64,000 bases of DNA from Vibrio sinaloensis. Lineage in GTDB: Bacteria; Pseudomonadota; Gammaproteobacteria; Enterobacterales; Vibrionaceae. The first letter of the stretch is position 1. Every line of letters starts with the position of its first letter. Under the pieces are notes generated by a model. That model ran no database searches. It was not told where the DNA came from and was given only the letters and a program-made list of their open reading frames with translations. Position numbers and translations under genes: made by a program. This document shows, one piece after another, positions 32,586 to 41,500 of the stretch. The stretch lies in NCBI RefSeq assembly GCF_000808535.1, contig NZ_JWLV01000034.1, positions 186,001 through 250,000 on the forward strand, in the 5' to 3' direction.

Positions 32586-34202
32586 TTAATTCAATTTAAA
32601 CTTGCCAACGAGGGATTCAAGTTCCAATACTTTTGCGTTCAACCCATTGACATTGTGTGAGCTGTTGTTCGCAAGCTGTAGCGAACGCTCCGAAATGTCA
32701 CTGATTGCCGTGATGTCAGCGGCTATCTCTTTAGTTACAGCTGTCTGTTCTTCCGCCGCAGTCGCAATCGAATTAACCATCGCCTGGACGTTGGCAGCGC
32801 CTGATACAATTTCATCCAAAGCACTCACTGCACCAGAGCTTCGCTCGACACCGATTTCTACTAGCTGACAGTTTTCTACCGTGTAGGTAACAGCCTCTTG
32901 AGTGCCTGATTGAATTTGTTGGATGATTCCCCCTACCTCTTGTGTCGCTTTCGTTGTGCGTTCTGCCAACGCTCGAACTTCGTCCGCTACAACGGCGAAG
33001 CCGCGACCGAACTCTCCAGCCCGCGCGGCTTCAATAGCAGCGTTTAACGCCAACAAGTTTGTTTGTTCTGCGATTTCTTCAATCACTCGAATAACCGAAC
33101 CGATTTGCTCGCTATGCGTTCCGAGTTCATTCATTTGCTTTGACATCTCTGTCATTTGCACGCTGACTTGCTGGATCGACGCGACCATTTCATTGATTAC
33201 TTTACGCCCCGACTCTGCGTTTCCTTCAGAACGCTGCGCTTCCTCGAAAGTCGCATTACCTTGCTGTGCCACTTCTGAAATCGTCAAACTCAACTCTTCT
33301 GCGGCAGTGGCAATCAGATTAGCTTTATCGGCTTGGGATGAAGCTCCACTTACAATGTCTTGGCTTACATCGGAAAGCTCTTTGGTTACCACTTTCACTT
33401 CTTCTGCAACGGCAGATATACTACCAATCAGGGTTGTTAAGGAGGCTTGCATTTGGTTGATTGAACCGGCTAGATTAGAGAGCTCATCACCTGAGTTATC
33501 GACTATATCCTCCGTGGTCAAGTCGCCATTCGCCACTTTCTGGGCAACTGAATCAAGTTTAGACAAACGAGTTGTAATGGAATGAGATAGCCAATATGCC
33601 ACAATACATGTCAGCACCAGCGCAACAACAAAGAGTATGATAATAGTCGTTTCGATTGTGTAGAACGACTCAGTGAGCGCCAACAGCGCTGCATCAGTTT
33701 CTACTACCTCGGTCGACGATGCTTCATCTAGATACGCTTCTATCGGCGATAAGTAAGTCTCATATAATTGCCGAAGTTGGGAAATTTGTTTATCCAACTG
33801 ATCTTTGTTACCAATCAAAGGGACGATTTCTCGCTCAAAGCCTTGTGTAAAACCAGACATCAAACTCTCAATCTTTTCAACTCGTTGATAATCCGCCCCT
33901 CCTCTAACCTCGAGGTTTTTTACTACGGTTATCGCGTCAGAAAATTCTTGTTTGTTGGTTCGATAGTCATTGATAGCGCCAGGGACACCTGTAATGGCTC
34001 CAGTCGCATCACGGTAAACATCACCGGCTTCATCAATAAGAACAAGATAACCGACAACTTCTGGTACATCATCCGTACGAATCTCATGCGCAACTGCGTG
34101 TGAGCGAATGACTTCAGCCCATATCGTTGCGGCCATAATCGTCATGATTGCTAAAACACAACCAAAACCTGCATACATTTTTTTACGAACAGACCACTTC
34201 AC
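32586..34202 (-). CDS. Methyl-accepting chemotaxis protein
   Basis: A 538-residue chemoreceptor: first membrane segment at about 10-28, a helical periplasmic domain of about 155 residues with an HBM/4HB-like helical character, second membrane segment about 185-206, HAMP (about 207-260) and a signalling domain with the hairpin tip [19 protein letters not shown]. The ligand is unknown. Receptors of this kind couple through CheW/CheA to the flagellar motor. A single gene, with no che genes near. Confidence 0.93.
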   Translation of the reverse strand: MKWSVRKKMYAGFGCVLAIMTIMAATIWAEVIRSHAVAHEIRTDDVPEVVGYLVLIDEAGDVYRDATGAITGVPGAINDYRTNKQEFSDAITVVKNLEVRGGADYQRVEKIESLMSGFTQGFEREIVPLIGNKDQLDKQISQLRQLYETYLSPIEAYLDEASSTEVVETDAALLALTESFYTIETTIIILFVVALVLTCIVAYWLSHSITTRLSKLDSVAQKVANGDLTTEDIVDNSGDELSNLAGSINQMQASLTTLIGSISAVAEEVKVVTKELSDVSQDIVSGASSQADKANLIATAAEELSLTISEVAQQGNATFEEAQRSEGNAESGRKVINEMVASIQQVSVQMTEMSKQMNELGTHSEQIGSVIRVIEEIAEQTNLLALNAAIEAARAGEFGRGFAVVADEVRALAERTTKATQEVGGIIQQIQSGTQEAVTYTVENCQLVEIGVERSSGAVSALDEIVSGAANVQAMVNSIATAAEEQTAVTKEIAADITAISDISERSLQLANNSSHNVNGLNAKVLELESLVGKFKLN

Positions 34203-34287
34203 AAAGCACCTTCCAATTTATTACTGATATCGTTCTGTATCGGCACTAGTTATCAATAACTTTAATAAAAGTAGCTGACAGAAACGA

Positions 34288-34313
34288 AAAAACCTCCCAA
34301 TTGGGAGGTTTTT
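34288..34313. terminator. Intrinsic terminator of the SNF transporter gene
   Basis: AAAAACCTCCCAA pairs with TTGGGAGGTTTTT, a perfect 26-base palindrome with A- and T-runs at the ends. It lies 20 bases beyond the transporter stop on the minus strand; its symmetry would also work in the other direction. Confidence 0.88.
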
Positions 34314-34332
34314 GATTCGTTCTTTCTTAGCG

Positions 34333-35763
34333 TTATAGCTTCTTCGAGAAAATACCAGCTAAAGCGATGATACCGATACCAAGCAGCATGATTTCACCTT
34401 TACCGCTATCGAAGCCAGACTTAATGCCCATGAAGGCAACGATTGCGATTGCAACTGGAATTACGTACTTAACTAGGTTGTACCATAGACCGAACAGTGG
34501 GAAAGATACTTTTCCGTCATTAGTAATTTCTTTCTCAAGCTCTGCACGAGATAGACGCCAGCCAGCAAAGATACACACTAACATACCGCCAACCGCTAGG
34601 AAGATCTTATCTGTCAGTAGGTCGAAGATGTCAAATGCGCCAGTACCGAATAGTGTTGGACCAACACCGCCAAGCGATAGTGATGCGAACACACATAGTG
34701 TCGCCATAACAACACTTGAAGAGATAACCGCAGTTGAACGCTTCATGCCTTTTTCATCGATTAGGTAAGACACCACTACTTCTAGAAGAGATACTGAAGA
34801 AGTTAGAGCCGCAACCGTTAGACCGATGAAGAACATTAGAGCGAATAGAAGACCAATTACGCCACCCATTTCAGCAAATAACTGAGGAACGACGACGAAC
34901 ACTAGACCTGGACCTGCCGCTGGTTCCATACCAAATGCAAACATTGCAGGGAACATTGCAACACCAGCAAGGATAGCAACACCTGTATCCATCGCAGTAA
35001 CCATACCTGTCGTCTGAACTAGGTTCTCTTTCTTCTTAAGGTAAGAACCGTATGTCATCATACAGCCCATACCAAGTGATAGAGAGAAGAATGCTTGGCC
35101 TAGCGCCGCTAGAACAACATTACTGTCTACTTTAGAGAAATCAGGCATGAACAAGAATTCTAGACCTGCCATTGCACCTGGCAGCATTAAACCTTTCACT
35201 GATACAACAATCAGAATCAGGAATAATAAAGGCATTAGAACCTTACCTGCTTTCTCGATACCACCAGAGATACCTTTCATAACAATCAGGATGTTAAGGA
35301 ATAGGTATACAGCCATCCACATAAGTGGCTGAACTGGATCAGAGATGAAACCACCAAAGCTGTCACCGATCGCTTCAGGGGTACTTAGTAAACCACCGCC
35401 TACTTTGAAGATGTAAGCCAGTGCCCAACCACCTACTACAGGGTAGAAACCCATAATAAGTAGACCACTTAATACACCCATAACACCGGTAAACGTCCAA
35501 CGACGGTCAGTCGATTTGAACGCACCTACTGCTGATAGACCTGTCTTACGACCAATCGTGAATTCGGTAAGCATGACGCTAAAACCGATAAAGATGACAA
35601 AAAGAAGGTAGATAGCAACGAATGCACCACCGCCACTTTCACCTGCCGTATAAGGAAACTTCCAAATGTTACCAAGACCAACAGCAGAACCTGCTGCAGC
35701 CATAACGAAGCCTAATTTAGACCCCCACGTATCACGGGGCTTTGAACTTGAACTAGTAGCCAC
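34333..35763 (-). CDS. Sodium-dependent transporter, NSS/SNF family
   Basis: A 476-residue symporter with about twelve membrane segments. It starts with RDTWGSKLGFVMAAAGSAVG and LGNIWKFPYTAGESGGGAF, the NSS signature around TM1 that binds Na+ and the substrate in LeuT-like proteins. The family carries amino acids or related compounds; the substrate is not evident. It is preceded by a 369-base divergent region shared with the cls gene. Confidence 0.93.
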   Translation of the reverse strand: MATSSSSKPRDTWGSKLGFVMAAAGSAVGLGNIWKFPYTAGESGGGAFVAIYLLFVIFIGFSVMLTEFTIGRKTGLSAVGAFKSTDRRWTFTGVMGVLSGLLIMGFYPVVGGWALAYIFKVGGGLLSTPEAIGDSFGGFISDPVQPLMWMAVYLFLNILIVMKGISGGIEKAGKVLMPLLFLILIVVSVKGLMLPGAMAGLEFLFMPDFSKVDSNVVLAALGQAFFSLSLGMGCMMTYGSYLKKKENLVQTTGMVTAMDTGVAILAGVAMFPAMFAFGMEPAAGPGLVFVVVPQLFAEMGGVIGLLFALMFFIGLTVAALTSSVSLLEVVVSYLIDEKGMKRSTAVISSSVVMATLCVFASLSLGGVGPTLFGTGAFDIFDLLTDKIFLAVGGMLVCIFAGWRLSRAELEKEITNDGKVSFPLFGLWYNLVKYVIPVAIAIVAFMGIKSGFDSGKGEIMLLGIGIIALAGIFSKKL

Positions 35764-36132
35764 GATTTACTCCATTAAAATCATTATATAAGTTGTGTTT
35801 GCTTCTGTTAGGCGTCTTTAAAAGTGGGTGTATATATTTTTTTACACTAATTAGAATTTTGAGTGACGCTAACGTTGTAGCAAGTAAAGCAGTTTAAAAG
35901 TAAAATTGAAACCCCGAAAAGTACATTTCTTCACCACAAATGTAATTATTGTGTTTAAATGCTGATTTTTTACACAATAGCAAGCTCTACCCACTAGTTT
36001 TAACACTCCTCTAACACAAATCCTCTTTTTGTAAACTTTGCAATACTCTCTTAATTCAACCCAGTTTGTTGTTGTGACTATGACTATGGCAGATTACTAT
36101 TAAGTCGCTCGATATGTGTTCTAGGTAGTTGA
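35764..36132. other. Divergent intergenic region, SNF transporter / cls
   Basis: No gene seen in these 369 bases. It is AT-rich and must hold both divergent promoters, but I see no clear operator or RNA element. Confidence 0.6.
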
Positions 36133-37587
36133 ATGGACAAGTTTTATCACTTTCTAACCCTTGCCGGGATCGTGTTTTACTGGATTCTTGTGGCCGGTGT
36201 AACGATTCGCGTTGTATTAAAACGGCGTGCTGTTAGTGTTTCCCTTGCTTGGTTGATGATCATCTATATCATCCCGATCGTTGGTGTTGCCTGCTACTTC
36301 CTGTTTGGAGAACTGAACTTGGGCAGGAAGCGAGCCGAGAGAGCGAAGCTTATGTTTGCTCCCTTCGAGCAATGGTTTTCTAGTTTGAATGAATGCCATG
36401 CACATGCACCAGAGAGTTTTGGCCGCCATATCTACCGAATCGATGAACTGTGTAATAATCGTCTAGGCTTGCCTGCATTGAGCGGCAACACACTTTCTCT
36501 GCAAAGTTCACCCAATGAGATCCTCCATTCCGTCATTCAAGATATTGAGACGGCAAAATCAAGCATCCACATGGTTTTCTATATCTGGCACCCGGGCGGC
36601 CTTGTTGATGCCGTCTCCGCTTCTCTGATTAAAGCGGCTAAACGTGGAGTTAAAGTTAGACTCTTACTCGACTCTGCGGGTAGCCCGCGTTTCTTTCGAA
36701 GCGAATGGTACAAGATGATGAAATCCGCTGGCATAGAGGTAGTGCAAGCGCTAGAAGTCAGCCCTTGGCGTATTTTTCTTCGCCGCCTCGATCTTCGGCA
36801 GCACAGAAAAATCATCGTTATCGACGATAACATTGGCTACACGGGATCGATGAATATGGTTGACCCTGCCTTTTTTAAACAAAGTAGCGGTGTTGGTCAG
36901 TGGATAGACATTATGGTTCGCTTGACCGGACCGACCGTGAACGTCCTATCCGCCATTCACGGTTGGGACTGGGAGGTCGAAACAGGAAACCGTAGGCTAC
37001 CCAAACTGCCTGAATGCAGAATTAATCCCGAAGAGCCGCAACACCCTGTTCAAGTTGTGCCATCTGGACCGGGAATGCCAGAGCATCTGATCTCTCAAGT
37101 GCTTACATTGGCGATTAACCAAGCGAATCAGTCGGTGCGGATCACCACGCCGTACTTTGTCCCGAGCTCCGATTTACTTGAAACGCTTAAAATGACCGCT
37201 CAGCGGGGTATCAAAGTCGAGCTAATCATTCCACATAAGAACGATTCAATCATGGTCCAATGGGCATCGCGCGCCTTCTATACCGAACTCATGCAGGCCG
37301 GTGTTGAGATCTACGAGTTCTATGGCGGCCTTCTGCATACAAAATCGGTCGTGATCGATGAACAGTTTTGCCTTGTTGGCACGGTAAACATGGATATGCG
37401 TAGCTTATGGCTCAATTTCGAGCTGACACTGGCTATTGACGACGAGTCATTTACCAAAGAAATGTTCTGGCTACAAAACAGCTACATGCAGGAGTCGCAT
37501 CGAGTCAGTTTGAAACAATGGCAGAAGCGCTCATTGTACTCACGTTTTCTTGAGCGAGTCTTTTACTTGTTTAATCCCCTGCTCTAG
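36133..37587 (+). CDS. cls: Cardiolipin synthase (ClsA type)
   Basis: A 484-residue membrane enzyme of the phospholipase D superfamily. Two N-terminal membrane helices (about 5-27 and 38-60) are followed by two HKD motifs: QHRKIIVIDDNIGYTGSMN and HTKSVVIDEQFCLVGTVNMD. Both His, Lys and Asp are present. It condenses two phosphatidylglycerol molecules (or PG with PE) to make cardiolipin at the inner membrane. Length and layout match ClsA. It is monocistronic; metC follows by 62 bases on the same strand. Confidence 0.95.
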   Translation: MDKFYHFLTLAGIVFYWILVAGVTIRVVLKRRAVSVSLAWLMIIYIIPIVGVACYFLFGELNLGRKRAERAKLMFAPFEQWFSSLNECHAHAPESFGRHIYRIDELCNNRLGLPALSGNTLSLQSSPNEILHSVIQDIETAKSSIHMVFYIWHPGGLVDAVSASLIKAAKRGVKVRLLLDSAGSPRFFRSEWYKMMKSAGIEVVQALEVSPWRIFLRRLDLRQHRKIIVIDDNIGYTGSMNMVDPAFFKQSSGVGQWIDIMVRLTGPTVNVLSAIHGWDWEVETGNRRLPKLPECRINPEEPQHPVQVVPSGPGMPEHLISQVLTLAINQANQSVRITTPYFVPSSDLLETLKMTAQRGIKVELIIPHKNDSIMVQWASRAFYTELMQAGVEIYEFYGGLLHTKSVVIDEQFCLVGTVNMDMRSLWLNFELTLAIDDESFTKEMFWLQNSYMQESHRVSLKQWQKRSLYSRFLERVFYLFNPLL

Positions 37588-37649
37588 CCCTTGCTTATTG
37601 AGTGTTGTCATGTTTTAAATAAGGCAACAGTTAGAGATAGGGACTTCAA

Positions 37650-38855
37650 ATGTCAGAAAATAAACAAACTAAGTTTGTCACAGCCGGCCGTGATGGCAAA
37701 TGGACAAACGGAGTCGTTAATCCCCCAGTACAACGCGCCTCTACCGTTGTCTTCAACACCGTAGCCGAAAAGCACCACGCTACCGTTAACAGAGCAAACA
37801 AGACTCTGTTCTATGGGCGCAGAGGGACAAATACCCACTTTGCATTCCAAGACGCGATGGTTGAGATAGAAGGTGGTGCGGGATGCGCTTTATATCCATG
37901 TGGCACCGCAGCGATATCAAACGCCATACTTGCCTTTGTAGAGACAGGCGATCACATCTTGATGGTTGATACGTGCTACGAACCTACAAGAGATTTCTGC
38001 GACAAGATCATGAAAAAAATGGGCGTAGAAACAACCTATTACGACCCAACAATTGGTGAAGGTATTCGTGAACTCATCCAGCCAAATACTAAAGTTCTAT
38101 TTTTAGAGTCGCCTGGTTCAATCACGATGGAAGTACAAGACGTTCCAACTCTGTCCCGTATTGCTCACGAAACTGACATTGTTGTAATGCTTGATAACAC
38201 ATGGGCCGCTGGCGTTAACTTTTCTCCTTTTGAGTACGGTGTAGATATCTCAATTCAGGCGGCGACTAAGTACATCGTGGGACATTCCGACGTTATGCTG
38301 GGTACCGCAGTCGCCAACGAAAAGCATTGGGATCAATTGCGCGAGCAAAGCTACTTAATGGGCCAATGCGTTTCTCCTGATGATGCTTACTTGGGCCTAC
38401 GGGGGATTCGTACCCTGGATGTTCGACTTCGCCAACATGCGGAAAATAGCTTAAAAGTGGCCAAGTGGTTACAAAGCCGTCCAGAAGTCGATCATGTTCG
38501 ACACCCTGCCCTTGAGACATGTCCAGGTCATGAGTTCTTTACTCGCGACTTTACGGGTGGAAACGGTCTGTTCTCTTTCGTATTGAAAACCAGTTATCCT
38601 CGCGCGACGACAGCATTGCTTGATGGAATGAAACATTTCAGTATGGGCTATTCATGGGGAGGATTTGAGAGTTTAATCCTTGCCAACGAGCCAAAAAGTT
38701 TCAACAGTTTGCGTACCGTTGCGAATCCCAATTTTGAAGGTACATTGATTCGCGTCCACATTGGTCTGGAAGACGTAGACGACTTAATTTCCGATCTAGA
38801 AGCAGGGTTAGAGCGTTATAACGCGCTGATTTTCGAGAAAGAAGCGACTGCGTAA
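37650..38855 (+). CDS. metC: Cystathionine beta-lyase
   Basis: A 401-residue PLP enzyme of the Cys/Met metabolism family. The start is MSENKQTKFVTAGRDGKWTN; the PLP Lys is Lys207 in AATKYIVGHSD, with LDNTWAAG and YGRRGTNTHFAFQ as cofactor and substrate motifs typical of MetC. It splits cystathionine into homocysteine, pyruvate and ammonia in methionine synthesis. Ribosome site GGGAC before ATG 37650. No MetJ box was identified upstream. A terminator follows at 38874. Confidence 0.94.
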   Translation: MSENKQTKFVTAGRDGKWTNGVVNPPVQRASTVVFNTVAEKHHATVNRANKTLFYGRRGTNTHFAFQDAMVEIEGGAGCALYPCGTAAISNAILAFVETGDHILMVDTCYEPTRDFCDKIMKKMGVETTYYDPTIGEGIRELIQPNTKVLFLESPGSITMEVQDVPTLSRIAHETDIVVMLDNTWAAGVNFSPFEYGVDISIQAATKYIVGHSDVMLGTAVANEKHWDQLREQSYLMGQCVSPDDAYLGLRGIRTLDVRLRQHAENSLKVAKWLQSRPEVDHVRHPALETCPGHEFFTRDFTGGNGLFSFVLKTSYPRATTALLDGMKHFSMGYSWGGFESLILANEPKSFNSLRTVANPNFEGTLIRVHIGLEDVDDLISDLEAGLERYNALIFEKEATA

Positions 38856-38873
38856 CGACACTAACAAACTTAT

Positions 38874-38904
38874 AGCCTCGCATTTGCGGGGCTTTTTGTT
38901 TTAT
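38874..38904 (+). terminator. Intrinsic terminator after metC
   Basis: AGCCTCGC pairs with GCGGGGCT (one G-T pair) around a 4- to 5-base loop and is followed by TTTTTGTTTTAT. Confidence 0.88.
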
Positions 38905-39072
38905 CTACACTCTTCAATATTTCTCATACCTTTGGTCGAGTTAAACCAATCTGTTGTTTTTTATCTCAAGCTCACGAGTTAACATTTTATTTACATTGTT
39001 TCTTGCCTTATCTGTCGCGTTTCTTCTACGTTGTAATTTCTCATCAGAGGTCTAACCAGAAGGAGCAACAAT

Positions 39073-40005
39073 TTGAAACTCTACCAAGCACTGACTCTTT
39101 TCGTCTCTTTGGCAATAGTCCAGCCCGTCGTCAACCTCGCCCATGCATCTGGGTATACCGAAACCAAGTACCCTATCGTTTTGGTACATGGACTGTTCGG
39201 TTTTGATTCATTGGCTGGCGTCGATTATTTCTACGGCATACCTCAATCACTGACTAAAGATGGCGCCACCGTCTATGTTGCTCAAGTATCTGCAACTCAT
39301 AGTAGCGAAGCGCGAGGTGAACAGCTCTTAAACCAAGTTGAGACTCTACTCGCGGCCACTGGCGCTCAAAAGGTCAACTTGATTGGACACAGTCATGGTG
39401 GCCCTACCGCCCGTTACGTTGCATCGATTCGCCCAGACTTGGTCGCTTCAGTAACAAGTGTTGGTGGGGTACATAAAGGGTCAAAGGTGGCAGACATTGT
39501 TCGTGGAACGGTACCTGAGGGCTCAATCAGTGAAGGAGTAGCCGTAAAACTCGCACAAGGGCTAGTGACATTGATTAACTTGCTATCTGGAGGCTCCGAT
39601 CTTGAGCAAGATCCTTTGGCGTCATTAGATGCTCTTACGACCGAAGGCTCACTGACTTTTAACCGATATTACCCAGAGGGCATCCCAAGCACCGAATGCG
39701 GTAACGGTGACCTGCTCGCATCTAATGGTGTGTACTATTACTCTTGGACAGGTGCAGCAAACTTTACCAACGTCTTTGATCCAACGGACGGTGCCATGAT
39801 GGTTTTAGGGCTGGCGTTTGATGGTCCAAACGATGGGTTGGTTGCCAGTTGCAGTACGCATTTAGGCAAAGTCATTCGCGACGATTACAAGATGAACCAT
39901 CTCGATGAAATCAATGGGTTGCTTGGTATTCATCATTTATTCGAGACAGATCCAGTAACGCTATACCGTCAACATGCAAACCGCCTGAAACAACAAGGTT
40001 TGTAA
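39073..40005 (+). CDS. lipA: Secreted triacylglycerol lipase (family I, foldase-dependent)
   Basis: A 310-residue lipase with a signal peptide (cleavage near VNLAHAS, residue 25). The catalytic Ser107 is in IGHSHGG; the Asp is in PNDGLV and the His in NHLDEING. The Cys in TECGNG and VASCSTH match the family I disulfide. The oxyanion segment is IVLVHGLFGFDSL. Such lipases are secreted by the type II pathway after folding by a Lif chaperone. Translation probably starts at TTG 39073, with GGAG 8 bases before; there is no earlier in-frame ATG giving a signal peptide. The foldase gene follows by 10 bases. Confidence 0.93.
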   Translation: MKLYQALTLFVSLAIVQPVVNLAHASGYTETKYPIVLVHGLFGFDSLAGVDYFYGIPQSLTKDGATVYVAQVSATHSSEARGEQLLNQVETLLAATGAQKVNLIGHSHGGPTARYVASIRPDLVASVTSVGGVHKGSKVADIVRGTVPEGSISEGVAVKLAQGLVTLINLLSGGSDLEQDPLASLDALTTEGSLTFNRYYPEGIPSTECGNGDLLASNGVYYYSWTGAANFTNVFDPTDGAMMVLGLAFDGPNDGLVASCSTHLGKVIRDDYKMNHLDEINGLLGIHHLFETDPVTLYRQHANRLKQQGL

Positions 40006-40015
40006 GGAGTCCGTT

Positions 40016-40873
40016 ATGAAAAAAGTCGCTCTGTTCTCACTGTTTGTCGTTTCTCTTTTTTTCGTTGGAGCGACTTATTTTCATCCGCTGACCTCACCAA
40101 TGCCAATCAAAGCAGAATCACAACAAGATGTTGCTGTCGACCTTTCTTCCCAAAAGGATTTTTTTGAATATTCGTTAAGCAGTGTTGGCGAGCAATCACT
40201 TGATCAAGTGCGGACAAATGTGCGTTCTGATGCTGCTGAACAAACATCGATCAACGTCAGTATTGCGCTCTTTGACACCTACCTCGCCTACAAACGAGCG
40301 CTTACGAATCTTGAGCCGTTAGGCGCGACGTCACTTTCAGTTTCGGAGTTACAGCGAATCAATGATGAAATTCTGGCGCTGCAGCGGCAGTTCTTTAATG
40401 ACGAGCAAATTAAACAACTTTTTGATGAGGAAAACAGGTTACGCCAACTCGCGGTCGACAAACTGGTCATTAAAGAGAACAACTTAGACCCGATAGACCA
40501 AAAGCAGCGTTTAGAACAACTCTTAATCGCGCAACCAAGCCACATTCAGGAAAGCGAACGAAATAACGCTCTCACGCTTCAACTAGTCAATACATCACAG
40601 TTAAGTTCACAGCAAAAGTATCTAGCGAGGGTTGAGTTGGTTGGTGAACAAGGTGCTCAGCGACTGCAAGATCTTGACGACAACAGGGCCGCCTTCAAAG
40701 CGTCACTTGACCACTACTTCGGCCAACGGTCAGACATTTTAAACAATCCCGCTTTAGGACCTGAAGCAATTCAACAAGAAATCACCTCGCTAAGAAATCA
40801 GAGTTTTGAACCACACCAACAAAGGCGAATCAAAGCTCTAGAGCGTATTCACGACGAACAATCAAAAAACTAA
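40016..40873 (+). CDS. lipB: Lipase-specific foldase (Lif)
   Basis: A 285-residue periplasmic foldase anchored by an N-terminal membrane helix (ALFSLFVVSLFFVGATYF, about 5-22). The Lif signature RxxFDYxLSxxGE appears here as SQKDFFEYSLSSVGEQSLDQ (about 50-69). The rest is a long helical arm rich in Gln, Glu and Leu that wraps the lipase. It helps LipA fold in the periplasm before export. It is shorter than Pseudomonas Lif (about 340 residues). Its TAA overlaps the tag stop on the other strand. Confidence 0.92.
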   Translation: MKKVALFSLFVVSLFFVGATYFHPLTSPMPIKAESQQDVAVDLSSQKDFFEYSLSSVGEQSLDQVRTNVRSDAAEQTSINVSIALFDTYLAYKRALTNLEPLGATSLSVSELQRINDEILALQRQFFNDEQIKQLFDEENRLRQLAVDKLVIKENNLDPIDQKQRLEQLLIAQPSHIQESERNNALTLQLVNTSQLSSQQKYLARVELVGEQGAQRLQDLDDNRAAFKASLDHYFGQRSDILNNPALGPEAIQQEITSLRNQSFEPHQQRRIKALERIHDEQSKN

Positions 40874-41436
40874 TTTTGCTTTTTGGGGCAACCAACAACA
40901 TGATCATCCACCATGCCCACGGCCTGCATAAAGGCGTAGCAAATTGTTTCACCCACAAACTTAAAGCCTTTCTTTTTAAGGAACTTACTCATCGCTTTGG
41001 ACTGTTCCGTAGAGACTGGCACTTGGCTCATATCTGTCCAGTGATTCACAATAGGCTTGCCATCAACAAACTGCCATAGAGCATTAGATAAGCTTCCGTA
41101 TTCTTCGATTAATTGCTTTGCCGCTTTAGCGTTGCTAAATACCGAGTTAATTTTGCCACGGTGCTTAACCACGTCGAAGTGTTCAACGATGAACTCAGTA
41201 CGTACTTCATCATGTTGAATGAGCTTATCTAAGTCATAATTTTCAAATGCTTGGCGATACCCTTCTCGCTTTTTCAAAATCGTAATCCAACTTAAACCGG
41301 CTTGCGCGCCTTCTAACGTGATGAACTCAAACAACACGTTATCGTCATAAACGGGCACACCCCACTCTGCATCATGATATTCACGTTCAAGTGGGTGGTT
41401 CATCGCCCAAGCACATGTTTTGTTATCCATTTTCAA
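40870..41436 (-). CDS. tag: DNA-3-methyladenine glycosylase I
   Basis: A 188-residue protein aligning fully with E. coli Tag: CAWAMNHPLEREYHDAEWGV at the start, TLEGAQAGLSWITILKKREG in the middle and DDHVVGCPKK at the end. Cys and His residues at both ends form the zinc snap. It removes 3-methyladenine from DNA in base excision repair. It reads in the same direction as the RND operon but lies behind a terminator, with its own ribosome site (AAGGAT). Confidence 0.94.
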   Translation of the reverse strand: MKMDNKTCAWAMNHPLEREYHDAEWGVPVYDDNVLFEFITLEGAQAGLSWITILKKREGYRQAFENYDLDKLIQHDEVRTEFIVEHFDVVKHRGKINSVFSNAKAAKQLIEEYGSLSNALWQFVDGKPIVNHWTDMSQVPVSTEQSKAMSKFLKKKGFKFVGETICYAFMQAVGMVDDHVVGCPKKQN

Positions 41437-41440
41437 TCCT

Positions 41441-41476
41441 TATAAAAACGCCCCGGATTCTTCATCAAGGGCGTTT
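41441..41476 (-). terminator. Intrinsic terminator of the RND operon
   Basis: AAACGCCC (41446-41453) pairs with GGGCGTTT (41469-41476). Read on the minus strand the stem is followed by TTTTTAT. It lies 25 bases beyond the permease stop and before the tag gene. Confidence 0.85.
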
Positions 41477-41500
41477 GAAAAACGTTATTGGCGAGTTACG

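Noticed and set aside
32923..33585. 220-codon plus-strand frame inside the chemoreceptor gene
   Set aside because: It lies antisense to the conserved signalling domain; its Ser/Ala-rich composition is typical of a shadow frame.
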